A DNA stretch of 64,000 bases from positions 5,210,001-5,274,000 of the forward strand of contig JAQFVV010000013.1 of NCBI GenBank assembly GCA_028023455.1, in the 5' to 3' direction. A program made the position numbers and the translations under genes. Shown here one piece after another: positions 48,810 through 61,237 of this stretch (position 1 is the stretch's first letter; each line of letters opens with the position of its first letter). The DNA is from Epiperipatus broadwayi. Taxonomy: Eukaryota > Onychophora > Udeonychophora > Euonychophora > Peripatidae. The notes beneath the pieces are model-generated. The model ran no database searches. It was not told the DNA's origin and saw nothing but the letters and a program-made list of their open reading frames with translations.

Positions 48810-50338
48810 CAGCGTTTCCCAACCTTTTTTGGCTCACGTACCACTTGGTAGTATATCATGCTAAATTGTACCACTTCGTAAAAATGATTGTATTTTGTGA
48901 AATTTGTTATTGCGAGTGTGTTATTTTATTTGCATTATACATATTATAGGGTGACCATGTATTCACATCACATAATGAGACAAATTACATTGTAACAAGC
49001 CTAAACGTCATGCTGGATTATAAACTCACTGAAATTATAAACTCACTGTAACATATATGTATGTGTTTGTTCAAAGTATCATATTTATCTACTATTTTGT
49101 CATATTTCATTTACTAATAAATGGTTTTAATAAAAACACAAAATTATAAAAACCCAATTAATATATTTTTTTATCATAATCAAATGTTTTTATAAAATAA
49201 ATTTAATGAGATCCTTGTGCTTGTTTCGAAGAACATAATTTTTTGAAATTTGGTTCAGAAGATGCAAGATATAAGTCTACAGCTGCATTCAATCTGTTTC
49301 AATACTTTTTTTTTTAAAAAAAATATATGAAGAAAAAGCTCTTTCTACTAATTCCATACTAGTAAATGGTAATAATAATTTAAGAGCTTTCTCAGAAAAC
49401 TGTTCATATTCTTTAATGTTTAACCAAAATTAATTAGATTGTGTCGATAATTCTATTAAATTTTCTTTCTCTTTTATTGATAATGATGTAGCTTTTTCTA
49501 AATTTTCTTCATAGAAGGGGTTTGAAATCCACTTATCATTTGTGTTTTCGGGTTTTGGAAAATATTCCATGAAAGACAATTTTAATCCTGTTAAATGTGC
49601 TATTATATTTTCTGTATATCTTGAGACAGACTAACCTTATTTTCAAACAAAAAAATATGTAGAGTTTCGAATTTTTCCGGTTGATTGTTTTCAATACACT
49701 GTTTCCAAAAATCTAATTTCTTAATCATACTTTTAATTTTATCATTAACATTAAAGATCGTTATCGAGTTATTCTGAAGTGTCAAATTTAAGTTCATTTA
49801 TTTGCAAAAAATATCAGATAAATATGCAAGCACCTGAAGCCAATCAAAATCATACAATTTCGAAGAGAGATCAAAAGGATTGTCTTAAAAAAAAAACCTG
49901 TGCTTCTTGTCTAAGTTCGAATAAGCAGGTTATATAGGGATCAATAAATTTTAATAAACAAAGACGATACAATCACAAACAATAACCTGTCACTTGTAAG
50001 TCATGCGGTGAAGTGAATGAGAGTGCAGCACTATCACAACAGTGGCGGCGACATCTCAAGTTACTGGTGGCTAACGGCTAAATTTAAAAGTGCACTCCAA
50101 AAAAAAAAAAAAACGATATCAATTGCTGGATTTTCGATCATCGACTGTACATATTAACAACTTTACTGTATAATATTATTCATTAAAATAATTTTTATGA
50201 ATTATAGGAAAAAACGTTTCTATGATATTTTTATGATTTAATTTTTTATGTCCGCCATTATTGATTATTTTTCGTGTACCACCAACCAGCAACTCGCGTA
50301 CTACCAGTGGTACGCATACCACAGGTTGGGAAACGCTG
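48810..50338. mobile_element. hAT DNA transposon, internally deleted
   Basis: 1529 bp. Termini cagcgtttcccaacc and its exact complement ggttgggaaacgctg form 15-bp TIRs, followed by subterminal copies of a ggta-c-ac-type sequence. An 8-bp duplication, atttaggc, lies on both sides (48802-48809 and 50339-50346), the hallmark of hAT transposases. The C-terminal part of a transposase lies on the minus strand inside; the N-terminal BED finger and most of the catalytic region are absent. Confidence 0.95.
49203..49870 (-). pseudogene. hAT transposase C-terminal half (ZBED5/FAM200-like)
   Basis: On the minus strand FDWLQVLAYLSDIFCK, then a TAA, then MNLNLTLQNNSI and KLDFWKQCIENN (49860-49603) match the mid region of hAT transposases related to the domesticated ZBED5/FAM200 proteins. 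Further on, EKALKLLLPFTSMELVE and RAFSS (~49390-49335) form the hAT dimerisation domain, and NRLNAAVDLYLAS with KLCSSKQAQGSH leads to the natural TAA at 49205-49203. At least one nonsense codon and frameshifts interrupt it, so no active enzyme can be made. Confidence 0.85.
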
Positions 50339-50346
50339 ATTTAGGC

Positions 50347-50920
50347 TATGACAACAATACTCTATCAGGTTTTTTTTTGTGAATAATCTGCTTCTGGAAA
50401 AGGCAATCTCAAGAATGAAACAAATTTCAGAACATTTTCAATTTAAGTTACACTTAGTTGGTTTGATCAAATAATAAATTTCAAAATATCACAATGGCCA
50501 AAATATAAAAATATGACTACCTCCTCATTAGGCCATTATGAAAAGTCTTTCATACATAGTAAACTGAGTATAATCCAACATAGAAGCAACATAATTATAA
50601 TTATCCATCATTTTATATGTGAGAATTATAAATTTATATAAACAATACATTGTCTAATGAATAAAAATTAATTATTATTCAACCCTGTTTGTCATTAATG
50701 TTTATTAAAGAACATTCTTTTCAAAATATAATTGACTATAAATTATAAATCTGTTAGAGCGAAAAAATAATTTCTCTAAAAATATTATTAGCAATTTCTA
50801 ATATTAAAACAAGTTTTTTAGTTTGTTTTAATGTAAAGCCTCTAATACCACTATAACTACATATATATATATATAATAATAATATTATGATTCGATGTCT
50901 GTATTTTTAAAGCAATATAC
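50347..50920. other. No gene recognised
   Basis: AT-rich; an (AT)n/(TAA)n patch at 50859-50887. Confidence 0.5.
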
Positions 50921-50921
50921 G

Positions 50922-51252
50922 TAAATTACATAACTGAATATTTGTAAATACAGTAACTAAATAATTAAAAAATTTTATCCACTTAGGAGTGCTTTCGATT
51001 ATCCCAGTAATTTGCAAATTGAAAAAAATAACAATAAAAGAAAAATAAAGGAAGCTATGCTAATATACAAATATAAACATGACTTAATTAACAGGCAAGC
51101 AGCAAACGTTAAGATCACGGAATTGTGGGAAAGTTAGCATTTCAAAGCTTTAGTTGACACAGATTACTGGGATAATCGAAAGCGCTCCTAATTGGATAAA
51201 TTTTTTTAAATATTTAATTACTGTATTTACAAATATTCAGTTATATAATTAC
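50922..51252. mobile_element. 330-bp MITE with ~90-bp TIRs
   Basis: Left arm: aactgaatatttgtaaatac ... ttatccacttaggagtgctt ... cgattatcccagtaat (to 51010). The right arm (51163-51252) is its complement with few changes: attactgggataatcg ... aaagcgctcctaattggata ... gtatttacaaatattcagtt. No ORF in the ~150-bp centre. Confidence 0.88.
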
Positions 51253-51296
51253 ATATATATATATATATTTCATAGCCTATAGATATAAATAAAAGA

Positions 51297-51922
51297 TTAT
51301 CTGAGTACATCCGTGTATAATTTATTGAATATATATATATAAATCAACATTTTGATCATATCATCAACTGAGTAACAAATATAAAATAATTGTAGAGGCA
51401 TTGTAAGCACTGGTATATAACAATAATGTTCATATCTCAATGGTTTCTCAGATCTGACATTATTGGACAGCGTCACTGGATAGTATTCTCGTATTAGAAA
51501 AATCAATATTATGACCTGTATCAATAGCATTGATAGTGCTGACGATGAAGAGTATTTTTTAACTGCATAAATATGTTCATCACTTCTAGCACTGATTACA
51601 CATACCTAAATAGGAAGCTTTACCAATTTTACATGAATCTCATAAACTCCATGTGCTTCAAGAAGGATAGTCTTTGGATTTTATATATATATTCAATAAA
51701 TTATACATGGATGTACCTGTATGGATAGTGCTGCTGATGATGAAGAGTATTTTTTAACTGCATTAGTATGTTAATTTCTTCTAGCACTGATGTCATGATT
51801 ACTCATATCTATATAGGAAACTTTACAAATTTTATATGGAATCTCATAAACTTCATGTGCTTCAAGGAGGACTGAGTCTTTAGACTTTATATATATATAT
51901 ATATAATAAATTATACATGGAT
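51297..51922. repeat. Penelope-associated inverted and tandem repeats
   Basis: gagtacatccgtgtataatt (51302) is the inverse of aattatacatggatgtac (51698), giving ~43-bp inverted repeats. In addition 51530-51720 and 51727-51922 are a diverged tandem pair with period ~197: gatagtgctg, gatgaagagtattttttaac and ctcataaact-catgtgcttcaag are shared. Penelope-like elements often carry such terminal pseudo-LTR repeats; that assignment is inferred from the endonuclease fragment inside. Confidence 0.65.
51430..51535 (-). pseudogene. Penelope-like GIY-YIG endonuclease C-terminus
   Basis: On the minus strand AIDTGHNIDFSNTRIL followed by SSDAVQ and ETIEI matches the end of the Penelope-like GIY-YIG domain (HxxDTGHxIxFxxTxIL ... 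ExxEI). Only ~33 codons remain, with stops after SSDAVQ and CQI. Confidence 0.65.
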
Positions 51923-53574
51923 ATGGCAGGATAATCTTTCATTTATATATATATACAAGACTTTTTAAAACTGCTGCTTCAAATTTTTATCATTTGATGA
52001 ATCATGTCAGGTAAAGTTTAAGAAGCACTGCCTTAGAATACAAAAGGGAATAATAAATATTTCTTAACTATTTATCTTTTCACCTGGAAGATGGAGATGA
52101 GTTTATAGTTCTTAAATAATTTACTTTGTAATATACAATTATAAACTTTAAAGAACTTTTCCATTTTAGAATGAATAATTTAAATGGTAGCATTTCAGAT
52201 AATTGTTAACTGAAAGACAATAATTATTAATGGGTAATATACCAAAACACACCAAATAAATAAAATTATAATCTCCCATTAATATTATGCAATGTAAAAT
52301 AGTTTGTTAAATGATGAAGTTACAAGCTTCTGGGCAAACACACAAGGCCCACAGAACTGTTTGCCAAGGAATCTTTTTCATCAACAGTCTCAAACCAAAA
52401 TAACATCACAACTACAAATAATAACAGAATTGAATCTTGATTACATTAACAAATTTCACATTATTTAAAATGTAAAAAATGAAACACCCACGTGTAAGTG
52501 TATTCTGAATAGACAAAAATTATAATCAGTTTAATTTTTTTAAAACGAAATATTAGCATTTATATATTTCTATCTGTAAAGATGTTATTTGCTTTGTGAA
52601 ATTTATAATTATTTATGTTTTGTCTTTTATACAATTAATAAGCATATATATTGTGCCCTTTTGTATGGGTCACCATTTAAGTTTCATGCTAATCTAGTAG
52701 AAAATTTTGAATTTAAGAAGTATTTTAAAAAGTGTGATGTTAACTTTGCTTGTGGTAATGTTATCATAAGTTTAATTAAAGCAATCTATGAGTATTTGGT
52801 ATGTGAATTGTGTTGGTATTGAGAAGATATTTAAAATGATGATGATTATGATGTAATACTGCATTAATAAATTTAATAACAAATGTTTAAAGCTAAAGTA
52901 TTTAAAAGACAAGTTAAAATTAGACAAAGATATTTATTTAATTTGAAATATATGTTAAAAGTGAATAAAAATATTTTAAATTATAAGTATTTAAATTGAG
53001 ATTAATATTTGATTTTAATCATATCAAATAATTATTTTAAAATCTGTTATAATATCTTATTTATTTAAATAAATATTTATTTTAAAAAATGCAATTGTTA
53101 GTTTATTTTTAGACGACAGCAAGCGTTTCTTTTATTGTAAAAGAACAGATGTTTGTTAAATTTATACACACATGCGTGGAAGTTGTCTAATAAAGTTGCA
53201 TAATTATTTTAAAAAATCATGTTATAAATTTATAAATAATACGTGAGTTATCACGAGATAAAAATAAAGATATTAATGTAAAATATTAAATCTGATTTTT
53301 AAAAATATTACTTTAAAAATATAACGTATTTAAAAAGATTTAGTTTATTTTAAATGATCTTATAAAAGTTAAGATTTAAATCAAGTGAGAAAGAATATTT
53401 TAAAAAAATGTTTAATAGATTTGAATAAACGATAAATATTGTTTTAAAAGAATTTGATAAAATATTAAATATTAAATAAGTCATTATTTTATTTTTAATA
53501 GTGTGTTGATAAATATGTAAATAAGCAAAGTTTGATTGTTTAAACGTACCAATCAGATGAGGAGTCTCTTCCAC
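51923..53574. other. No gene recognised
   Basis: AT-rich. The 77-codon ORF at 52589-52822 is motif-free. Confidence 0.5.
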
Positions 53575-53582
53575 TATAAAAG
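53575..53582 (+). promoter_or_regulatory. TATA box candidate
   Basis: tataaaag follows cttccac in a locally less AT-biased stretch, ~230 bp upstream of the ORF at 53806. Promoter of an LTR or of a small gene; not decided. Confidence 0.35.
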
Positions 53583-53805
53583 CTGGATTCAATCGTTGAA
53601 GGGGGCTCTCTGTAATTAATTTTCTAAGTTAATCGTGCTATTGAGAAAATAGCCAAATAAATTTATAAACGCTCTTAAAATCAATTTTAAAATCATAAGA
53701 GTGTTATTGTATATAATTTTATAAAAGTTTAAATAATGAATATGCAGTAGATATTTTAATATTCCCTATTAGTCTTCTCAATATCGAAACTTGATTTACG
53801 TACAA

Positions 53806-54024
53806 ATGATCATGGAAACATCACGTATCGTAGAAATATATCAGAAACTTTATGCTAGAAAAGTAACAGACGCTGGATTAGTACAGAAAACTATAAGATC
53901 GAGAAAAGTAGTATTTTGGACTATAAATAGTTTTCAAAAGTTAAATTACTATTGTCTATTATTAATAGATATTTTAAAGAAATATAAATATTTCTGTAAA
54001 AGAAAGTATTTTGACAAATTATAA
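53806..54024 (+). CDS. Unrecognised small ORF downstream of a TATA box
   Basis: Starts MIMETSRIVEIYQKLYARKV. The ATG at 53812 is an alternative start. The first ~40 codons have a balanced composition (KVTDAGLVQKTIRSRKVV), unlike surrounding random frames; the rest is Lys/Tyr-rich. No domain recognised. It might be a first exon, with true coding ending before the Lys/Tyr-rich part, or a retroelement fragment. Confidence 0.25.
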   Translation: MIMETSRIVEIYQKLYARKVTDAGLVQKTIRSRKVVFWTINSFQKLNYYCLLLIDILKKYKYFCKRKYFDKL

Positions 54025-57000
54025 AAGTAAAATATGTATCTTAAGGAAAGATATAAGAAGCAGTAATAATTTTAAATAAATACTTGCCTTGTTAAGTCTT
54101 TATGCTTAAAAGACTAGATATTGATAATTTGAAAAGGCAAATATATTATAAGTATAAGTATTTTAAAAAATCGTAATATAATAAAATTATTTTATTGAAG
54201 TTATCTAAACGCTGGCCGTTATAGATGGAAAAATAGATTCTTACCTAGATATATTGTTTTGAAAAAATGCGTAAATAATACATGGACGTCCAAGCCAAAC
54301 CAAGTTAATTGAAAAATAATTAAATGACAATTTTATCAATTATAAACTAAGTTGAAATAATAACTTTCAAATAATAATTGATGAAGAATTGGATCCAAAG
54401 AACTTATAAACTATTTTTAATTTTATTTTGTTTTCTTGTGGGGAACTTATTTTTATTTTTTAAAAAAAGAACGTTATCATTTTTATTATAAACTTTCAAG
54501 AAACACGTGATACAACGGAACAGGAAATAGTGTTTTATTGACTTTATACGTAGGATATTTGTTAGAACTTTTATGGTAGAACAAAAGTCGTCGCTGGAAT
54601 ACGTAATATAATTTTTTATTTTATTTATTTAACATAAAATTTAAAATATTATTAAACTATTAAAAAGTAGGTTAGGTACATTTATTAAATAGTAACTTAA
54701 AAATAATATAATAATTAATTACATAAATTTATTTTTATAATTAATATAACACGGAATATTCTAATGAATGTTTATGAGTGAAAATGTGAATGATTTTTAT
54801 TTTATGAAGCTGCAAATTCCGAAGAATGCTGGATAGCAGATTGGACATTATTATTATTATTATGGTAAAAATATTGTATAATGATTTTTAATGAATTTAA
54901 TATGTTTTTCTTTAGATCAACTGAATATTATGTTGTTGTAGAATGAATGGATAGATATTTTATGAAAACACATACATTATATTGGCAACGAACTTTATTA
55001 AAATATGCATAATTTTAATTTATAATATCAACATGATACAACATTACGTAAGAAGCTTAGAAATAATTATATGATTCTTTCGTAAATAATTTTGATATTT
55101 TATTTATGTTTAGTATTAGAATGATGTTTATTATTTATCTAAGTAATTATTTTATTTTTGCAATTTAGAAAAGGATTTTAAAAGTCTATATTTTTGTGTA
55201 TTTTGTTTATTGAATAAGTTAAGTTACGTTATGGGTAGAAGCCTATATTTGGATTGAAGTTTATTAAGTATAGACAATGTAGTATAGGTAATTTGGATGA
55301 TGAATATTTTATTTAAAGTTGATGTTTTGTTTTCCGGAAATTTTAGATAAAGTTTAGAATATGTTTTATAGATAGAAATTTATTAGAAAGGATTAAAAAA
55401 ACATATAGAGTAGAGTAATGATTTTTACACAGAAAAGAATCATAGAATTTATCTAAGGTAATGCTTTATGAATTTAGAATTGATAAATAGTTTAAATAAT
55501 AATATGTGAACAGTAAAGATATATAATGCATATTTGATAAAACATATAACAGGAAGTACATTAAGTAAAGTATAAGTGCAGTCAATTATTTGTTTTACAT
55601 TACAAAGATACATTAATTTTATAAAGCTATTAAGCAATGCTAATAATAAAGTAAATATATGATAATACATTATAAATGGTAATACTTAATTAATGTAGCT
55701 ATTTAATTAGTAGAGCTTCATTGTTTACACATGCTACATAAATAATTTTGACATATATTATTATTTGTAATGGAAGTTTATTAACATTTATTTTAAATCT
55801 AAGTTTTTGAAAACATATTATGATATTATTAGTATAGTAATTGAATAGTGTATAATTGCTTATTAAGCACATGAATTAGTAACAGTATAAACTTCTTGTA
55901 TTTGTAATTTCTTATTTTATTTTATTTATTTTCTTAAATTCTAAAACTGTAAATAGTGTAAATAAATTTTTATTTGAAGTTATTGTAAATAAATTTGTTA
56001 ATTTGTTTTTTTAAAAGTGTGTCGAGTTTCATTATTTTTCACCACAGCATTTTGACATCAGATGATTTGAAATAAACATAATATTTGCACAGAATGAATT
56101 TGTTATTATTACTTAGAATTGAATACCATATTTGCTTAACATTATTTTATAAGAATTGATTGACATGAACATAAATATTACAATGGTCATAAGATGATTA
56201 TAATGCACATTATAAGAATACAATATTGTTTATTGCCACAGATTATTAAGTATAAGATTTTGATCTATTTTAAAATGAAGATACCATATGAAATAAAAGA
56301 TATACATATAATTGTTTATTCATTTAATGATTGATTATATAATAGAAATAGATGAGATTAAATTACACTCTAAGATTAGTATTATTTATTATTATTATTA
56401 AAATGAGTTAGGTGTATTTAAGTTTGATATAAAATCCCACATCATACTTATTTACATAATTTATTATTATTTCAAAACAACTTAGAAGAACCTGAGATTA
56501 TTTAATTATATTTTAAGTTAAAAGTTAGGAATTATTTTAGTATTATTAAAGATAATTTATTTCATTTAAAAGTCATAAGAATGCTATAGATGTAGTGGTA
56601 GGATGATAAGGTAGTGGTAGTATTCTTATGCCATTGAGACAGTATCTTGGGAGATATTGACTCAGTGTAAATCTGCTTATTACTTTGTAACTTTACTTCA
56701 CAGTCTCATAATTTTAATATATAATTATTTAATTAAGATATGATAATATAAAAGTATATTAAAGATAGATATGCAAATTTTAATAAAGCATAATAATGTA
56801 ACTGAGCTAGTTGTATTTTAAACTATTTTATATATCAAGAAGTAAGGGTACAATATAAATATATAAATGTCTTATTAAATATCACACATTTTCTTTCCAG
56901 TTAGTTAATATTATTATATTTATTTATTGTTGCATTTATCTAGAAAATGTTTTTTTCCTTTTCAGTTGCATCACAAAAAATACAATATTATATAATTTGA

Positions 57001-57566
57001 GAATATATCACAAGATATGATTATTTTATGAAACATGAGTGACCTTAAAAACAGATAAATGGGATATAAGTTACATTAATTTATTATGGTTCATTTGAAC
57101 CACACACGAAAATATATTATACATGTATGACTACCTTTATTTACATCAGCTTTATTAACTTTGCTGCTCACTTTATAACACTATTCATAATCTTTAAAAT
57201 ATTTTTATAAATTCACATCAATATTTCATAACTTTTTTTTTTTAATTAAAATTTTTTTTTTTATAAATAATTTCTTTTTTGTTTTTACCAATATCTTGCT
57301 CTATTTTTTTCTTTACATTTTTTCACATAAAAATAATTCTTTAAAAAATATAATATCACACACACAACTTTGATATATAAAAACGAGTAAATAATTCAGC
57401 ATCTGGTTGATTTTATAAGAGATTCTTTTACCCTCCTTCCCATCACTCAATAGATTATTCCAAATAAAAGCATATACTGTACTGTTTTTTAGCTTAATAA
57501 ATTCTATGCAAAAAAAAAAAAAAATATCTATCTTTAAAAATTCAATGTTAAGTAACACTAAATTAC
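54025..57566. other. No gene recognised
   Basis: Very AT-rich. At 55970-56070 AATAAA signals, a gtgtgtcgag stretch, an end like ttttcaccaca and a following ttttgacatcag look like the 3' edge of an LTR and a decayed primer-binding site, but no partner LTR was found. The part next to the exon is presumably intron. Confidence 0.4.
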
Positions 57567-57656
57567 CTCATTAATAGCAGCATAAGCTACTTCTGCTGTA
57601 TTTAGGTTCTTGGCATAGGAGGCCATAGCAGCAAGGCAGCACCAGAGCACATCATC
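57567..57656 (-). CDS. IFT80: Internal exon of IFT80 (intraflagellar transport)
   Basis: 90-bp phase-0 exon encoding 30 residues that include VLWCCLAAMASYAKNLNTAE and VAYAAINE. This matches the conserved LWACLAAMA...TAEIAYAAI segment in the C-terminal helical part of IFT80, a WD40 protein of the IFT-B complex needed to build cilia. Splice sites fit: on the minus strand ttctgttttag precedes the exon and GAG|gtaattt follows it. Composition is clearly less AT-biased than the flanks. No neighbouring exon was found on either side in the window, so both introns are long or contain the TEs described. Alternative: a processed fragment, but intact splice signals on both sides speak for a real exon. 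Confidence 0.82.
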
Positions 57657-58980
57657 CTAAAACAGAATAATGATAAATTCATTTCATGAATAAAATACTT
57701 TAAAAACTTTTCTATCAAAATAAATTTACACAACAAATAAAAAAGCAACTATGAGATGGCATTGGTAATGAAGTATTTAACCCATTCTGATTAAATGATC
57801 TCTTATAAAAATAATTCTTAATAACATTAACCAGAAACTATAAAGTCACTGAAAATGAAATGTGAATAAATTTAATCACAAATGCCATTTGAATTTAAAT
57901 ACAAATGATTTGAGGAAGGGAGATATTGAATACTATAGTGTGAATAAAAAAATATGTAACATAGGAATCTTTTTTTTTTTGCTAATGGCAGAGGGTTTTA
58001 TGAATAATGTAAGAAATATGGATGTATTTTTAAAAAAAGATATACAAAAATTAAATTCAGTGAATCAATTAATGGAAAAAGTAAGAGAGGGTGATATAAC
58101 ACAAAAACTGAATATTATAAACATTTGAATATTTTATTAAATGCAATATATATATTTATAAAAAATGGAAAATTAAAGATGAGACTAAACTTAAGATACA
58201 TGGGACTATTGTTTACAAATTAGGCATATTTCTTCTATAATAATAATGAAATTTAATTTATTGCATGGACAATTGCAAGAAATGACATATGACATATGAG
58301 TACCAAAATGCTACTAAAAGTCAATTGATAATTTTTTTTTTTTAAATTTTATCTCAGGTCTTTATTCATCACCAGGAAAACTAAACTATATTGCTTAGAG
58401 CAGAAAAATGATTATAGTAAAATTGGGGAGGGAAAATTATAGTGTCAGACTCAACATTCAGAATGAATTAGGGAACTCATAAATTTTTTAAATAGGATAC
58501 AAAAATAGATAAGTAGATACAATTTATTTTATATACATCTAATAGAAAAAATTGAAAGCAAGTAAAAAATGTCTGGAAAGTTTCAATTTAACAATAATAG
58601 CTTGATAAAAATGATGTACATTCATCATCATTATTATTATTGTAAGTTTTTATTTAGAATGTAAATATGCAGAAGAGAAGGGCAACCAAAACATTAAACA
58701 AAGATTTTCTTGATATAATGCCATAATTGAAAATTTTCTGATTCTTCCATTATATTTATAAATAAGAAATTATATTAAATAAATGCTACATTCTCTTTAA
58801 TTTTCTCATCAAATGGATAATAATAGGATATTAACTAATGCAATTCTTAGTAACTAAACTTGATTTGTTATTAGAAAAACATTTAACCAGAGGAGAAAAA
58901 ATGCCTGCAGTTAGAAGTGAGTTAAAATTATTAAAATAAATAGTTACTGATACAGGATCTATATAATTGTTTAAGCAGTT
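57657..58980. other. Presumed intron, no exon recognised
   Basis: AT-rich. An 88-codon plus-strand ORF (57862-58128; NDLRKGDIEYY, FMNNVRNMDVFLKK) has an ordinary composition in part but no domain that I know. Confidence 0.4.
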
Positions 58981-59060
58981 TACAGGCAATCCTCTATTTT
59001 CGTACCTAATTGGTTTCTGAAATGTGTATGAAAATTGAATGTACGAAAGTAGAGCAATGA
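58981..59060 (+). mobile_element. Possible pogo/Tigger-like transposon end
   Basis: caggcaatcctctattttcg follows TA, and ctattttcgtac is mirrored by gtacgaaagtagag 40 bp later. This resembles pogo-family ends, but no matching right end was found. Confidence 0.3.
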
Positions 59061-59598
59061 AAAAAAAATATCAAAAAGAGTTTTCAAAATATTTTTTTTT
59101 ATTGATTAGTATCTGGTGTTTTCTTTATAAGTTTGTAAAAAGACAATTGAATTGTACTTTTCATTTTTTTTTCTTGATAAAGAGTTCAGTAACATACTGT
59201 GTCTTGTTCTATTGTCCTTTGTATCTGAGATATACGCCCTCCATTAGAATAATATTCTTCCATTATTGTTAATCGGCTTAAATTATACGAACAACTGATT
59301 GAAACAAAAAATTTGCCACTTCGATTGTATGGAGGTTGTGAGACCTTGATTTGTTTTTGTCTGTATCAAAACTGCTGTTTTTTTTTGTTTTTCACTCATG
59401 TTTATGAATTAATAAGAGCAAATTTTTTCACCAAAACAGAAATTTAAAAATGTAACGGATTTTTCTTAAACCACTGTAATTTATAAATATCTGCACTTAA
59501 ATGCTGTTCTAACAAAAGCTATTAATGAATGCATACTTATTGAAGCTTAGCACTTTTGAGTGCAAAATACCCCCAAAAAGCACTAAGTTTCAATATAC
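59061..59598. other. No gene recognised
   Basis: AT-rich; the 77-codon ORF at 59039-59272 is motif-free. Confidence 0.45.
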
Positions 59599-61173
59599 TA
59601 TAACGGAATAGCGTTATATGGGATTTGAACCCAGGCATATGAGGTGATATTAAATTATAATCAATTGACGAAATGAATGACAGGAACAAAACTTTTAAAA
59701 AAAGCGGTCTTGCTTTAATAATAAACGAGAAACAGCCATTTCTAAAGCAGATCACAGCTATATAAGAGTACCTGTCAAATTCATTGAAATAAAAAAGTAA
59801 AAGAGTTTTTTTTATTATTTTGTGTTTGTTTATTAAGAATAAATCTATAATTATTAGTTGTAGTTTTTTTTGCAATATGTTCTGAAATTCCAAGCAATCT
59901 AAAATTATTTTAAATAGGGGTAATTAGCAAATGTAAAATTAGAGAAATTGAAACAATAAGCAGGATATGTGCTGGTACGCCTAGATAAAATAAGCCAAAT
60001 TTAGAAACAGAGATGAGAAAAAGTGTACACTGCTATTGTATAACTCAGACTTCTGTCTTCAGCGAAACAATTCCTAAAAAGAATGGTTAAATTCCTAAGT
60101 AGTGAAAACGATCCCAGAAATCCCGGAATTGAGTTGACACTCGATGGACTTATAGGATGAAGGGATTCACAGGTGCATGGGAGTGATTGGGTGAGAAAAA
60201 TTCAAGGTGTGAGGGCACGGGAAGAGTGAGATCAAAAAGGCCGGACAGCGCTTTTCAGAGGGAGATTAGATTATTATTATCAGACTACTATTGATTGTTA
60301 TTAGATTATTGAAATCGAACGGAGATGCGTTGCTGAATATAAAATTCGCGGCTTGACCGCCGGACCTCCGCCTCCAGCCCAGCTGATTGCCAACAGGATG
60401 CTCATAACACCGGAAAAACTTCACATAAGGACCACACCCGCTTTTGAGACCGTGCAAATTACCGGAATGCTTCGTTAAAGAAGAAACCATCGCTCAGGAT
60501 CCCATTACAGTCTTTCTACGTTCCACAGGTAGCTATCTTTAAATTGTCATATTCACTTATGCACCAAAATAAAATAACTTTAATAACCAGAACTATTAAA
60601 AAACATTAAGCTAAAATGATAAAGTTACTCTTGACCATTAATGAACAATTCGAGAATCTAATCAAATAAGTTTGCCTACAGTTTAATATTCTTAAAAAGA
60701 TATGCGAAGTCATCTTGAAATCTATATTTAAATTATCTCGGCTTGCCGATCATATACCTGCATTTATTGTTAGTAAACAGATTAAATAAAACATTTATTT
60801 AACTAGTATTTTTTGTTATTAATTGCTTGGAATTTCAACATAAATTTATATAATAGGAATGAGTGCTAGAGTGATCAAATTTGTTGTATATGAATGAATG
60901 CATTTGAAATTTTTGGTGTTGGGATTTTATTTTATTTATGCTTATGTTTGTTATGCTCGCTTAGATTAAATTAAGTTTGATTAATGTATTCTGTGGGATA
61001 TAGGGCGGGCCCTCATGTAATAAGTCTAATTGATTGTGAGTGAACGCTCACAGAGACGAGGTAATTTGAAGGGTAATATTGGATGTGTTCATTTCTTGCT
61101 TCCGACTGGAGTGATGCACGGGCATGTTTTGTGATATAGTTGAGTGAGTTTATGCACATACGTGGCGGACTCT

Positions 61174-61180
61174 TATAAAA
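61174..61180 (+). promoter_or_regulatory. TATA box in 5' LTR
   Basis: tataaaa, with an initiator-like ttcaatcc 33 bp downstream (61206-61213). Start of R is predicted there. Confidence 0.65.
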
Positions 61181-61231
61181 GTTCTCCTGGCGCCTATTAC
61201 TTGGATTCAATCCGAATTTACATATAAAATA

Positions 61232-61237
61232 AATAAA
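61232..61237 (+). terminator. Polyadenylation signal in LTR
   Basis: aataaa within aaaataaataaagcg, ~25 bp after the predicted transcription start, so it would lie in R. Confidence 0.6.

Noticed and set aside
51530-51922. Hammerhead ribozyme in the tandem units (ctgacga / ctgatgatga)
   Set aside because: The CTGANGA-like box is present, but no GAAA box or closing stems follow in the right order.
57313-57558. 81-codon minus ORF directly downstream of the IFT80 exon as a continuation of the gene
   Set aside because: It does not resemble the next IFT80 segment, lies after a good splice donor and is low-complexity; intron sequence.
59537-60490. Minus-strand ORFs of 118 and 74 codons, repeated at 62868-63777
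   Set aside because: They lie inside the LTRs and recur only because the LTRs are duplicated; no motif, and they are antisense to the element.
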